Below are positions 24,482-32,520 of a stretch of 64,000 bases of DNA, piece after piece. The translations under genes and the position numbers were made by a program. The DNA lies in the NCBI RefSeq assembly GCF_000695625.1, contig NZ_JMQI01000047.1, forward strand, positions 124,001 through 188,000, read 5' to 3'. The notes below the pieces were generated by a model, which made no database searches, was not told the DNA's origin, and saw only the letters and a program-made list of their open reading frames with translations. The first letter of the stretch is position 1; the number at the start of each line of letters is the position of its first letter. Source of the stretch: Amycolatopsis rifamycinica. Lineage in GTDB: Bacteria; Actinomycetota; Actinomycetes; Mycobacteriales; Pseudonocardiaceae.

Positions 24482-24497
24482 CCGCTATATGTAGTAG
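24482..24497. promoter_or_regulatory. NrdR-box-like site upstream of nrdR
   Basis: CCGCTATATGTAGTAG agrees with the NrdR box acaCwAtATaTwGTgt at most of its conserved positions (CTATAT then TAGT). A weaker degenerate copy (TACACCGCTGTAGTTG) follows at 24499-24514. NrdR normally binds paired boxes, so it would repress its own operon when ATP/dATP is high. Confidence 0.6.
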
Positions 24498-24512
24498 TTA
24501 CACCGCTGTAGT

Positions 24513-24585
24513 TGGTCCACAGGTTGGGGTAGACTGGACAGCAGTTGTCCACAGCTGGTCGGCTTTTACCCACCGGATGTCCACA
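24513..24585. promoter_or_regulatory. DnaA-box-like trio in the nrdR leader
   Basis: TTGTCCACA at 24545-24553 is identical to the actinobacterial DnaA box. TGGTCCACA (24513-24521) and ATGTCCACA (24577-24585) each differ by one base. All three are on the plus strand within 73 bases upstream of nrdR, suggesting DnaA-linked control of ribonucleotide reductase rather than an origin. Confidence 0.5.
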
Positions 24586-24672
24586 AATCGATCACCAGGT
24601 GCGCCGGATGCGTGGTGGCCGCGGGGGACGTCGACCGCGGGCAGCCGGCGAGGAGGGGAAGGTGATCGGCGG

Positions 24673-25167
24673 ATGAGGTGCCCGTTCTGCCGGCATGCGG
24701 ACTCTCGGGTCGTCGACTCCCGAGAGGTGGATGAAGGCCAGGCGATCCGCAGGCGGCGCTCGTGCGCGTCGTGCGGCCGCCGGTTCACGACGTCGGAGAC
24801 GATGGTGCTCGCCGTCGTCAAGCGGTCCGGGGTCACCGAACAGTTCAGCCGGGACAAGGTGGTGAGCGGCGTCCGCCGCGCCTGCCAGGGCAGGCCGGTC
24901 GACGACGACGCGCTGCAGCAGCTCGCGCAGCGCGTGGAGGAGTCGATCCGCTCCGCCGGGCTGGCGGAAATCCCGAGTCACGAGGTCGGCCTGGCCATCC
25001 TGGGCCCGCTGCGTGAGCTCGACGGGGTCGCCTACCTCCGGTTCGCCAGTGTCTACCGCTCCTTCTCCTCGGTCGAGGACTTCGAGAAGGAGATCGCCGA
25101 CCTCCGTGAGGCCATGGCGGGTTCTGCTGCCGAGAAGGACAGCGATCAGCGCGAAGACGGCGACTGA
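24673..25167 (+). CDS. nrdR: Transcriptional repressor NrdR
   Basis: 164 residues. An N-terminal zinc ribbon (MRCPFCRHADSRVVDSRE, then CASCGRRFTT) and an ATP-cone domain (LAVVKRSGVTEQFSRDKV to FEKEIADL) define NrdR, which senses ATP/dATP and represses ribonucleotide reductase genes. ATG at 24673 is chosen because it gives the invariant MRCPFC N-terminus; the in-frame start 96 bases earlier adds a non-conserved leader across the DnaA-like boxes. The nrdJ gene begins 30 bases after the stop, so nrdRJ form an operon as in Streptomyces. Confidence 0.97.
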   Translation: MRCPFCRHADSRVVDSREVDEGQAIRRRRSCASCGRRFTTSETMVLAVVKRSGVTEQFSRDKVVSGVRRACQGRPVDDDALQQLAQRVEESIRSAGLAEIPSHEVGLAILGPLRELDGVAYLRFASVYRSFSSVEDFEKEIADLREAMAGSAAEKDSDQREDGD

Positions 25168-25197
25168 GCCGTCCCGCTGCGGGAGAGGGTTCAACCG

Positions 25198-28023
25198 ATG
25201 ACGGAAACCGTGGGAACGGGGGCCCGCGCGGCCACCGGCAAGAAGAGCAAGGCCGCCGGCGGGCTGAGCATCCAGCGCGTCTTCACGACGGAGGGGCAGC
25301 ACCCGTACGACCAGGTGACCTGGGAGCAGCGGGACGTCGTCATGACGAACTGGCGCGACGGCTCGGTCAACTTCGAGCAGCGCGGCGTCGAGTTCCCCGA
25401 GTTCTGGTCGGTCAACGCCACCAACATCGTCACCAGCAAGTACTTCCGCGGCGCCGTCGGCAGCCCGCAGCGCGAGCGCAGCCTCAAGCAGCTGATCGAC
25501 CGGGTCGTGAAGACCTACGTCAAAGCCGCGCGCGACCACGGCTACTTCGCCACGCCGCGGGACCTCGAGATCTTCGAGCACGAACTCACCTGGATGCTGC
25601 TGCACCAGGTCTTCAGCTTCAACTCCCCGGTCTGGTTCAACGTCGGCACGCCGTCGAAGCAGCAGGTCTCGGCGTGTTTCATCCTCGCCGTCGACGACAC
25701 GATGGAGTCGATCCTCAACTGGTACCGCGAAGAGGGCCTCATCTTCAAGGGCGGCTCCGGCGCCGGGCTGAACCTCTCCCGCATCCGGTCCTCGAAGGAG
25801 CTGCTCACCTCCGGCGGCACCGCGTCGGGCCCGGTCTCGTTCATGCGCGGCGCCGACGCGTCCGCGGGCACCATCAAGTCCGGCGGCGCCACCCGGCGCG
25901 CGGCGAAGATGGTCGTGCTCGACGTCGACCACCCCGACATCGAGGAGTTCATCCAGACCAAGGCGCGCGAAGAGGAAAAGATCAAGGTCCTCCGTGACGC
26001 CGGGTTCGACATGGACCTCTCCGGCGCGGACATCTCCTCGGTGCAGTACCAGAACGCGAACAACTCGGTCCGCGTGTCCGACGAGTTCATGCAGGCGGTC
26101 GAGAACGGCACCGACTTCGGCCTGCGCGCCCGGCTCACCGGCGAGGTCATCGACCGCACCGACGCGAAGAAGCTGTTCCGCACGATGGCGCAGGCCGCGT
26201 GGGAGTGCGCCGACCCCGGCATCCAGTACGACGGCACGATCAACGACTGGCACACCTGCCCGGAGTCGGGCCGGATCACCGCGTCGAACCCGTGCAGCGA
26301 GTACATGCACCTCGACAACTCCAGCTGCAACCTGGCGTCGCTGAACCTGCTGAAGTTCGTCACGCCCGAGGGCACGTTCGACGCGCCGCTGTTCGCCCGC
26401 GCTGTCGAGTTCGTCATCACGGCGATGGACATCTCGATCTGCTTCGCCGACTTCCCGACCGAACCGATCGCCGACACCACGCGGAAGTTCCGCCAGCTCG
26501 GCATCGGCTACGCCAACCTCGGCGCGCTGCTGATGGCGCTGGGCCACGCCTACGACTCCGAGGGCGGCCGCGCGCTCGCGGCGGCGATCACGTCGCTGAT
26601 GACGGGGGTGTCCTACCGGCGTTCGGCGGAGATGGCCCAGGTCGTGGGCGCGTACGAGGGCTACGCGCGCAACGCCGAAGCGCACCAGCGCGTGATGCGC
26701 AAGCACGCGGCGGCGAACGAGCTCGTCCGCACCTACCACTCGAACGACGCCGCGGTCCGCGCGCTGGCGACGGCGGAGTGGCAGAAGGGCATCGAGATCG
26801 GCGTGAAGCACGGCTGGCGCAACGCGCAGGCGTCGGTGCTCGCGCCCACCGGCACCATCGGCTTCATGATGGACTGCGACACCACCGGGATCGAGCCGGA
26901 CTTCTCGCTGGTGAAGTTCAAGAAGCTCGTCGGCGGCGGCTCGATGCAGATCGTCAACCAGACGGTGCCGCGCGCGCTGGAGGCGCTGGGCTACCTGACC
27001 GAGCAGGTCGAGGCGATCGTCGAGTACGTGGCGCAGCACGGCCACGTCGTCGACGCGCCGGGGCTGCGTCCCGAGCACTACGAGGTGTTCGACTGCGCGG
27101 TCGGCGAGCGCTCGATCGCGCCGATGGGGCACGTCCGGATGATGGCCGCGGTGCAGCCGTTCCTCTCCGGCGCGATCTCCAAGACGGTCAACATGCCGGA
27201 GTCGGCGACGGTCGAAGAGGTCGAGGAGATCTACTTCCAGGGCTGGAAGCTCGGCCTGAAGGCCCTCGCGATCTACCGCGACAACTGCAAGGTCGGCCAG
27301 CCGCTGTCGACGGCCAAGAAGGAGAAGGCCGCCGACTCCGCCTCCGCCGAGCCGGAGAAGGTCGTCGAGCACCGGCCGGTGCGCAAGCGCCTGCCGAAGA
27401 AGCGCCCGAGCCAGACGGTGTCGTTCACCGTGGGCGGCGCGGAGGGTTACCTGACGGCGGGCTCGTACCCGGACGACGGCCTCGGCGAGATCTTCGTCAA
27501 GCTGGGCAAGCAGGGCTCGACGCTGGCCGGCGTGATGGACGCGTTCTCGATGTCGATCTCGGTCGGCCTGCAGCACGGCATCCCGCTGGAGTTCTACGTC
27601 TCCAAGTTCAGCAACCTGCGCTTCGAGCCGGCGGGCATGACGGACGACCCGGACATCCGCATCGCGACGAGCGTGATGGACTACCTGTTCCGCCGCCTGG
27701 CCCTGGACTACCTGCCGTACGAGAAGCGCTCCCAGCTGGGCATCCTCTCGGCGGACGAGCGTTCGGCCGAAGTCGAGGCGTCGTACGGCAACCCGGGCGT
27801 GGACCTGGAGGCCCTGCAGTCCACAGTGGACTCCTCCCCGAAGCCGCACGCGGACGAACCGGAGCACCCCCACCGCGAAGCCCAGACGACGACGGAGCTG
27901 ATGGAACTCCGCCTCGGCAAGGCGGCGGACGCCCCGCTCTGCATGACGTGCGGAACGAAGATGCGCCCGGCGGGCTCGTGCTACGCCTGCGAAGGCTGCG
28001 GCGCGACGTCCGGCTGCAGCTGA
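25198..28023 (+). CDS. nrdJ: Adenosylcobalamin-dependent (class II) ribonucleotide reductase
   Basis: 941 residues. The first redox cysteine is Cys160 (QQVSACF), the active-site region holds NPCSEYMHLDNSSCNLA with Cys366, Glu368 and Cys377, and the glycine-rich SMQIVNQTVPR region follows. A C-terminal zinc-ribbon/redox tail has CMTCGTKM, CYACEGCG and a final SGC. The enzyme makes dNTPs from NDPs using coenzyme B12 and thus works with or without oxygen. GTTCAACCG precedes ATG 25198, with GGGAGAGGG as ribosome site. It is co-transcribed with its repressor nrdR. Codons 2623-2633 bases into the gene contain the TCCACAGTGGA palindrome. Confidence 0.97.
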   Translation: MTETVGTGARAATGKKSKAAGGLSIQRVFTTEGQHPYDQVTWEQRDVVMTNWRDGSVNFEQRGVEFPEFWSVNATNIVTSKYFRGAVGSPQRERSLKQLIDRVVKTYVKAARDHGYFATPRDLEIFEHELTWMLLHQVFSFNSPVWFNVGTPSKQQVSACFILAVDDTMESILNWYREEGLIFKGGSGAGLNLSRIRSSKELLTSGGTASGPVSFMRGADASAGTIKSGGATRRAAKMVVLDVDHPDIEEFIQTKAREEEKIKVLRDAGFDMDLSGADISSVQYQNANNSVRVSDEFMQAVENGTDFGLRARLTGEVIDRTDAKKLFRTMAQAAWECADPGIQYDGTINDWHTCPESGRITASNPCSEYMHLDNSSCNLASLNLLKFVTPEGTFDAPLFARAVEFVITAMDISICFADFPTEPIADTTRKFRQLGIGYANLGALLMALGHAYDSEGGRALAAAITSLMTGVSYRRSAEMAQVVGAYEGYARNAEAHQRVMRKHAAANELVRTYHSNDAAVRALATAEWQKGIEIGVKHGWRNAQASVLAPTGTIGFMMDCDTTGIEPDFSLVKFKKLVGGGSMQIVNQTVPRALEALGYLTEQVEAIVEYVAQHGHVVDAPGLRPEHYEVFDCAVGERSIAPMGHVRMMAAVQPFLSGAISKTVNMPESATVEEVEEIYFQGWKLGLKALAIYRDNCKVGQPLSTAKKEKAADSASAEPEKVVEHRPVRKRLPKKRPSQTVSFTVGGAEGYLTAGSYPDDGLGEIFVKLGKQGSTLAGVMDAFSMSISVGLQHGIPLEFYVSKFSNLRFEPAGMTDDPDIRIATSVMDYLFRRLALDYLPYEKRSQLGILSADERSAEVEASYGNPGVDLEALQSTVDSSPKPHADEPEHPHREAQTTTELMELRLGKAADAPLCMTCGTKMRPAGSCYACEGCGATSGCS

Positions 28024-28028
28024 CGTTT

Positions 28029-28067
28029 CCGGCCGGCCCGGGCGGGATTTCCGCCCGGGCCGGCCGG
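28029..28067. terminator. Perfect 17-bp terminator hairpin after nrdJ
   Basis: CCGGCCGGCCCGGGCGG (28029-28045) pairs exactly with 28051-28067 around the loop GATTT, starting 6 bases after the nrdJ stop. The stem is all G-C and ends in CTTCACC rather than a T-run, typical of actinobacterial terminators. Confidence 0.85.
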
Positions 28068-28129
28068 CTTCACCGAATCTCCACGGGAGCCACTCACCGG
28101 GTCCACGAACGCGCGGCATCATCGAGGTG

Positions 28130-28804
28130 ATGACTCACGCACACTGGCTCCAGGACTTCGAGGCCGAAGCCGAACGCCGCCGCGGTCGCGAAGATCCGCC
28201 GTGGGAACAAGGCACCACCCTCCACCCCGACATCGCGAAGAGCATCCAGCGGTTCCAAGTCGGCGAAGCCGGTGATGGTGCCAACCTCATCGCGAAGGCC
28301 GCCGGCGACGACACCTACCTCGCCGCCGTCAAGCTGTTCGTCGCCGAGGAGCAGAACCACGCGCGGCTGCTCGCCGAACTCCTGCGTGCCGCCGGGGTGG
28401 GCACCATCGCAGGACACTGGTCGGACACCGTGTTCGTCAAGCTGCGGCGGGCGCTCGGGCTGCGCCTCGAACTCATGGTGCTGCTCATCGCCGAAGTCGT
28501 CGCGCTGCGCTACTACCGCGCCCTGCGCGACGGCGCCGGCGATCCCCTTGTCGCCGAGGTCGCCGCCCGGATCCTCGCCGACGAGGAGCGGCACGTGCCC
28601 TTCCACTGCCACCGGCTCCGCGGCGGATTTCCCGCGGGCGTGCGTGCCGTCGTCTTCGGAGCCTGGCGGGTTCTGCTGATCGGAGTGACGATCACCGTCG
28701 CCGTCGATCACGGTCCGGCCTTGCGGCGGCTCGGCGTCGGGCGGCGGGAGTTCGTCGCCGACGTCCTAACCGCCTTCGACGTCGCCCTCGCGAGGCTCCA
28801 GTAG
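28130..28804 (+). CDS. Ferritin-like diiron/metal-binding protein
   Basis: About 224 residues. Two Glu/His motifs lie in helices, EEQNHARLLAE at about 75-85 and ADEERHVPFHCHRL at about 145-158, the pattern of ferritin-like four-helix bundles with a dinuclear metal site. Hydrophobic helices between (LRLELMVLLIAEVVALRYY) and after (FGAWRVLLIGVTITVAV) may make it membrane-associated. ATG 28130 or the GTG at 28127 could start it; both overlap GAGGTG. Its 3' end overlaps the convergent TetR gene by 39 bases. Possible roles are iron handling or a diiron oxygenase. Confidence 0.78.
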   Translation: MTHAHWLQDFEAEAERRRGREDPPWEQGTTLHPDIAKSIQRFQVGEAGDGANLIAKAAGDDTYLAAVKLFVAEEQNHARLLAELLRAAGVGTIAGHWSDTVFVKLRRALGLRLELMVLLIAEVVALRYYRALRDGAGDPLVAEVAARILADEERHVPFHCHRLRGGFPAGVRAVVFGAWRVLLIGVTITVAVDHGPALRRLGVGRREFVADVLTAFDVALARLQ

Positions 28805-29341
28805 CCCGGCCAGCTGCCGCAAAGCCGCGAGGATCCGCTCCACCGGCACCCCCCGCGACGTCTGGTGCAGGAACAGTTCCGGCGCCAGCGGGGCCAGCAG
28901 CACGTCGGACAGGACGTCGGGGTCCGGCGCGCCCGCCGCCTCCGCCAGGACCCGGATGTGCGTGCGCCAGAACCCGTACGCGCCCGTCGTGAAGCGCGAA
29001 TGGCCGACCTCGGCACCCAGCACCAGCGGTGCGTGGCGCGTCAGCAGCTCTACCATCGCCTCGTAGAACGCCGCCAGCCGCTCAGCCGGCGGCGCGCCCG
29101 GGCCCAACGGGGGCTCCCCGCGCAGCAACTGCTCCTGCAGGCGGCGCTCGTGTTCGTCCAGCAACGCCACGGCGATCGCGGAACGGTCCGGGTAGCGGCG
29201 GTACAGCGTTCCCCGGCCGACCCCCGCCGCCCGGGCGATGTCCTCCATCGTCACCTCCGCCGCGCCTCGGGCGGTGAACAGCTCCTCCGCCGCCGCGAGG
29301 ATTTTGGCGCGGTTGCGGGCCGCGTCGGCGCGTTCGGGCAT
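28766..29341 (-). CDS. TetR-family repressor of the azoreductase-SMR genes
   Basis: 191 residues. The HTH is clear: ILAAAEELFTARGAAEVTME, then DIARAAGVGRGTLYRRYPDR, with the TetR GTLYRRYP signature. The C-terminal ligand domain is 120 residues. It is divergent from the azoR-SMR pair with a perfect palindrome (29373-29393) in between, so it most likely represses both. Inducers are probably quinones, azo compounds or cationic drugs, given the neighbours. The end overlaps the ferritin-like gene. Confidence 0.92.
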   Translation of the reverse strand: MPERADAARNRAKILAAAEELFTARGAAEVTMEDIARAAGVGRGTLYRRYPDRSAIAVALLDEHERRLQEQLLRGEPPLGPGAPPAERLAAFYEAMVELLTRHAPLVLGAEVGHSRFTTGAYGFWRTHIRVLAEAAGAPDPDVLSDVLLAPLAPELFLHQTSRGVPVERILAALRQLAGLLEPREGDVEGG

Positions 29342-29372
29342 GGCGCCAGCTTAGGGAATATCCGGACGAGGC

Positions 29373-29393
29373 GTCCAGTTGAGTCAACTGGAC
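29373..29393. promoter_or_regulatory. TetR operator upstream of azoreductase
   Basis: GTCCAGTTG-AGT-CAACTGGAC is a perfect inverted repeat with 9-base arms in the 76-base divergent gap. GACACCGTGTC overlaps its right end as a further short palindrome. The ribosome site GAGGAGG of the azoreductase follows at 29407-29413. Confidence 0.8.
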
Positions 29394-29417
29394 ACCGTGT
29401 CCACTTGAGGAGGAATC

Positions 29418-30029
29418 GTGCCCCACCTGCTGCACCTCGACTCCAGTGCCCGCCGCTCGTCGTTCTCCCGCGAGCTGTCCGCCCGGTACGCCGCCGGCTG
29501 GGCCGGCACCCGGACCTACCGCGACCTCGCCGCCGACCCCGTGCCGGTGATCGGCGAGGCCTGGACCGAAATCTGCGACGCCCTGCTCACGAACGGGATC
29601 ACCGACCCCGCGCACTACGCCGACGTCGTCGAGACGCCGGCGCAGAAGCAGGCCTGGGCGGTCGTCGAGCCGCTCCTAGACGAGCTGCTCGCCGCCGACG
29701 TCGTGCTGATCGGCGCGCCGATGTACAACTTCTCGATCCCGGCCGCCCTGAAGGCCTGGATCGACCAGGTGACGTTCCCGAAGATGTCCCTGCGCGGCAA
29801 GAAGTTCGTCATCGCCGGGGCCAGGGGAGGGACCTACGCGGAAGGGACGCCGCGGGCACCGTTCGACCACCACGAGCGCTACCTGCGGGACTTCATCGCC
29901 GGGCACTACGACGTCGACGACGTCCGGTTCGTGCACGCCGAGCTGACCAACGCCCTGGTCGACCCGCACCTGGCCGCGCGCGACGGCGAGCGGAAAGCTT
30001 CGCGCGAAGCGGCACTGGCGGCGCTCTGA
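29418..30029 (+). CDS. FMN-dependent NADH-azoreductase (AzoR-like)
   Basis: 203 residues of the flavodoxin-fold AzoR/NQO family. HLDSSARRSSFSREL binds the FMN phosphate, GAPMYNFSIPAALKAWIDQV is the family signature, and VIAGARGGTY closes the flavin site. Such enzymes reduce azo dyes and quinones with NADH and protect against electrophilic quinones. GTG start with GAGGAGG just upstream. Its stop overlaps the start of the SMR gene (TGATG), so both are co-translated under the divergent TetR. Confidence 0.92.
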   Translation: MPHLLHLDSSARRSSFSRELSARYAAGWAGTRTYRDLAADPVPVIGEAWTEICDALLTNGITDPAHYADVVETPAQKQAWAVVEPLLDELLAADVVLIGAPMYNFSIPAALKAWIDQVTFPKMSLRGKKFVIAGARGGTYAEGTPRAPFDHHERYLRDFIAGHYDVDDVRFVHAELTNALVDPHLAARDGERKASREAALAAL

Positions 30030-30343
30030 TGGGCTGGGTGACGCTCGTCTTCGCCGGGCTCGTCGAGATCGCCTGGTCGCAGAGCATCAAACCGACGGAG
30101 AACTTCACGCGGCCGTGGCCGACGCTCCTGTGCTTCGTGCTCGGCGCCGCCGCGGTCTACCTGCTGTCGCGCGCGATGGACACCGTCCCGGTGGGCACCG
30201 CCTACGCGGTGTTCACCGGGATCGGTGCCGTCGGCGCGATCGTGCTCGGCGTCGTCGTGACCAAGGACCCGCTGAGTGTCGGCCGGGTGGCCGCACTGGC
30301 CCTGATCGTCGGCGGCGTCGTGCTCGCGCGGCTCACTTCGTGA
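30029..30343 (+). CDS. Small multidrug resistance (SugE/Gdx-type) transporter
   Basis: 104 residues with four membrane helices. The N-terminus WVTLVFAGLVEIAWSQSIK contains the essential membrane glutamate (Glu13), and FTRPWPTLL, PVGTAYAVFTGIGAVG and KDPLSVGRV follow the SugE/Gdx subgroup pattern. Gdx proteins export guanidinium; related SMR pumps export quaternary ammonium compounds. The ATG overlaps the azoreductase stop. No guanidine riboswitch is seen; control is by the TetR gene. The last 11 bases overlap the convergent peptidase gene. Confidence 0.9.
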   Translation: MGWVTLVFAGLVEIAWSQSIKPTENFTRPWPTLLCFVLGAAAVYLLSRAMDTVPVGTAYAVFTGIGAVGAIVLGVVVTKDPLSVGRVAALALIVGGVVLARLTS

Positions 30344-32408
30344 GCTGCTCCCACAGGAACTCGAAGACCAGCGCCCACTTGAACGCCAGCTGCTCGTTGT
30401 CCGCCGCGGCGCCGTGGCCGCCTTCGATGTTCTCGTGATACCGGACGTCGTGCCCCTGCTCACGCATCCGCGCCACCATCTTGCGGGCGTGGGCGGGGTG
30501 CACGCGGTCGTCGCGCGTCGAGGTCACGAACAGCGACGGCGGATACGTGCGTCCGCTGTGGACGTTCTGGTACGGCGAGTACTTCGCGATGTACTCCCAC
30601 TCCGCGGCGTCGTCCGGGTCGCCGTACTCGGCCATCCACGACGCGCCGGCCAGCAGCAGGTGGTAGCGGCGCATGTCCAGCAGCGGCACCTGGCTGACGA
30701 TCGCGCCGAACCGGTCCGGGTAGCGCGTCAGCATCACGCCCATCAGCAGCCCGCCGTTGCTGCCACCCTGGATCCCCAGCCGCGACGGCGTCGTGATGCC
30801 CCGCGAGACCAGGTCCGCGGCCACCGCGGCGAAGTCCTCGTACACGCGGTGGCGCTGCGCCTTGATGGCCTGGGTGTGCCAGCCGGGCCCGTACTCGCCG
30901 CCGCCGCGGATGTTCGCGACGACGTACGTGCCGCCGCGGGCGAGCCAGCCGCGGCCGATCATGCCGCTGTAGGACGGCGTCAGCGAAATCTCGAAGCCGC
31001 CGTAGCCGGTCAGCAGCGTCGGGCCGCCCTCGGCGCCGGACGGCCGGACGACGAAGTACGGGATCTTCGTGCCGTCCTCCGACGTCGCGAAGTACTGCGC
31101 GACGCTCATGCCCGAAGCGTCGAAGAACGCCGGAGCCTGCTTCAGGACTTCGACAGTGTCATTCCGGGGCGCCGCCCCGGGCCGGGGGCTCTGCCACCCG
31201 GAGCCCCCCGAAGACCCCGGTTCGCCGACGTGCCCGTAGCTGAGCGTCGACGGCTGGAGGAACCCGCTGGAGTCGATCAGGTACTCGTCGCTGACGTCGG
31301 GATCGGTGTCGAAGATGTCCGCGCTGCCGAACTCCGGCCCGCCGGCCAGCGGCGCCTCCTGCCAGCCGTCCGGGCCCGGGGTCAGCGTCCGCAGCTCGCT
31401 GCGGACGTCGCGCAGCGTGCCGAGCAGCAGGTGGTGGCGCGTCCAGGCCCAGTACTCGAGCGAGGTGTGCTCGTCGGGGGTGAACAGCGTGGTGAAGTTC
31501 CGGTCGCCGGCCAGGAAGGCGTCGAAGAGGATGGCGATCAGCGAGCCCGCCGGGTGTTCCGTGCCGCCGACGGTCCACGCCGTCCGAGGACGCACCAGCA
31601 GCCACTCGCGGTGCACCGACGCGCTCGCGTCGTCCGGGACGTCGATCTTGACCAGCCCGCTGGGCGTCTTCAGGTGCAGTTCCGAGCGGTAGAAGTCGAT
31701 CGCGCGGCTGACGAAGTCGCGCTCGAACCCTTCGGTCGGGTCGTGGGACGCGCCGATCGAGACGTCGTCGGGCTTGCCCTCGAAGACCAGTGTCGCCGCC
31801 TCGAGCGGCGTGCCGCGGCGCCACTCCTTGGCCAGCCGCGGATATCCGGAGCTGGTCAGCGAACCCGGGCCGAAGTCCGTTCCGATGTAGACGCGGTCTT
31901 CGTCGATCCAGCCGATCCGCGTCTTCGCCTCCGGGACCGTGAAGCCGTCGGCGACGAACTCGTGCGCGTCGAGGTCGAACTCGCGGACGACGGTGGCGTC
32001 CGCACCGCCGCGGGACAGCTCGACCAGGCCGCGCCGGTAGCCCGGACGCAGCACGGCCGCGCCCTGCCAGACCCAGTTCTCGCCCTCGGCCTCGGCCAGC
32101 GCGTCGACGTCGAGCAGCAGCTCCCACTCGGGTTCGTCGGTGCGGTAGGACTCCAGCGTGGTCCGCCGCCACAGGCCACGCGGGTGGCTCGCGTCCTGCC
32201 AGAAGTTGTAGAGGAATTCGCCGCGCCGGCGCACGTACGGGATCCGGTTGTCGGCGTCGAGCACCTCGCGCAGCTCGTCACGCAGTTCGGCGAAGCGCGC
32301 GCCGGCGGTCAGCTCGGCCAGCGTCTCGTCGTTGCGGGCGCGCACCCAGTCCAGTGCGTCGTCGCCGGTCACGTCTTCCAGCCACAGGTAAGGGTCCTCG
32401 ACACTCAT
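30333..32408 (-). CDS. Prolyl oligopeptidase family serine peptidase
   Basis: 691 residues. The N-terminus DPYLWLEDVTGDDALDWVRARN begins the propeller domain; the catalytic region has Ser550 in QGGSNGGLL, STRDDRVHPAHA with the Asp, and EGGHGAA with the His. YANIRGGGEYGPGWH-like text precedes the nucleophile. It cleaves short proline-containing peptides in the cytosol; no signal peptide is present. Residues about 397-417 (SGGSGWQSPRPGAAPRND) are low complexity and encoded by a double palindrome, an apparent repeat inserted in frame. The ATG at 32408 fits the family N-terminus. Confidence 0.94.
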   Translation of the reverse strand: MSVEDPYLWLEDVTGDDALDWVRARNDETLAELTAGARFAELRDELREVLDADNRIPYVRRRGEFLYNFWQDASHPRGLWRRTTLESYRTDEPEWELLLDVDALAEAEGENWVWQGAAVLRPGYRRGLVELSRGGADATVVREFDLDAHEFVADGFTVPEAKTRIGWIDEDRVYIGTDFGPGSLTSSGYPRLAKEWRRGTPLEAATLVFEGKPDDVSIGASHDPTEGFERDFVSRAIDFYRSELHLKTPSGLVKIDVPDDASASVHREWLLVRPRTAWTVGGTEHPAGSLIAILFDAFLAGDRNFTTLFTPDEHTSLEYWAWTRHHLLLGTLRDVRSELRTLTPGPDGWQEAPLAGGPEFGSADIFDTDPDVSDEYLIDSSGFLQPSTLSYGHVGEPGSSGGSGWQSPRPGAAPRNDTVEVLKQAPAFFDASGMSVAQYFATSEDGTKIPYFVVRPSGAEGGPTLLTGYGGFEISLTPSYSGMIGRGWLARGGTYVVANIRGGGEYGPGWHTQAIKAQRHRVYEDFAAVAADLVSRGITTPSRLGIQGGSNGGLLMGVMLTRYPDRFGAIVSQVPLLDMRRYHLLLAGASWMAEYGDPDDAAEWEYIAKYSPYQNVHSGRTYPPSLFVTSTRDDRVHPAHARKMVARMREQGHDVRYHENIEGGHGAAADNEQLAFKWALVFEFLWEQLTK
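31164..31208. repeat. Palindromic repeat element inside the prolyl oligopeptidase gene
   Basis: CCGGGGCG-C-CGCCCCGG (31164-31180) is followed three bases later by GGGGGCTC-TGCCACCCG-GAGCCCCC (31184-31208). Two perfect adjacent hairpins of this kind look like a REP-type intergenic element; here the frame stays open through it and it encodes a Gly/Ser/Pro-rich linker in the peptidase. Confidence 0.65.
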
Positions 32409-32520
32409 GGCCCCAGTCTCGCCTGGCCGGTGGCCCGGCGGCCACCCGGTGGCGTTTTCGTTTCGTGATCCCGGCCTCCCGGGGGGTCCGTATGCTGGTG
32501 CCACACAGCAGGGGGAGAAC

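Noticed and set aside
24513..24585. Chromosomal origin (oriC)
   Set aside because: Three DnaA-like boxes are too few, and no dnaA, dnaN or AT-rich element is near; control of nrdRJ fits better.
24577..24672. Longer NrdR N-terminus
   Set aside because: The extra 32 residues are not conserved and cover a DnaA-like box; the family starts with MRCPFC.
28766..28804. Frameshift or assembly error at the ferritin/TetR overlap
   Set aside because: Both reading frames end in normal stops on opposite strands, and such 3' overlaps occur several times in this window.
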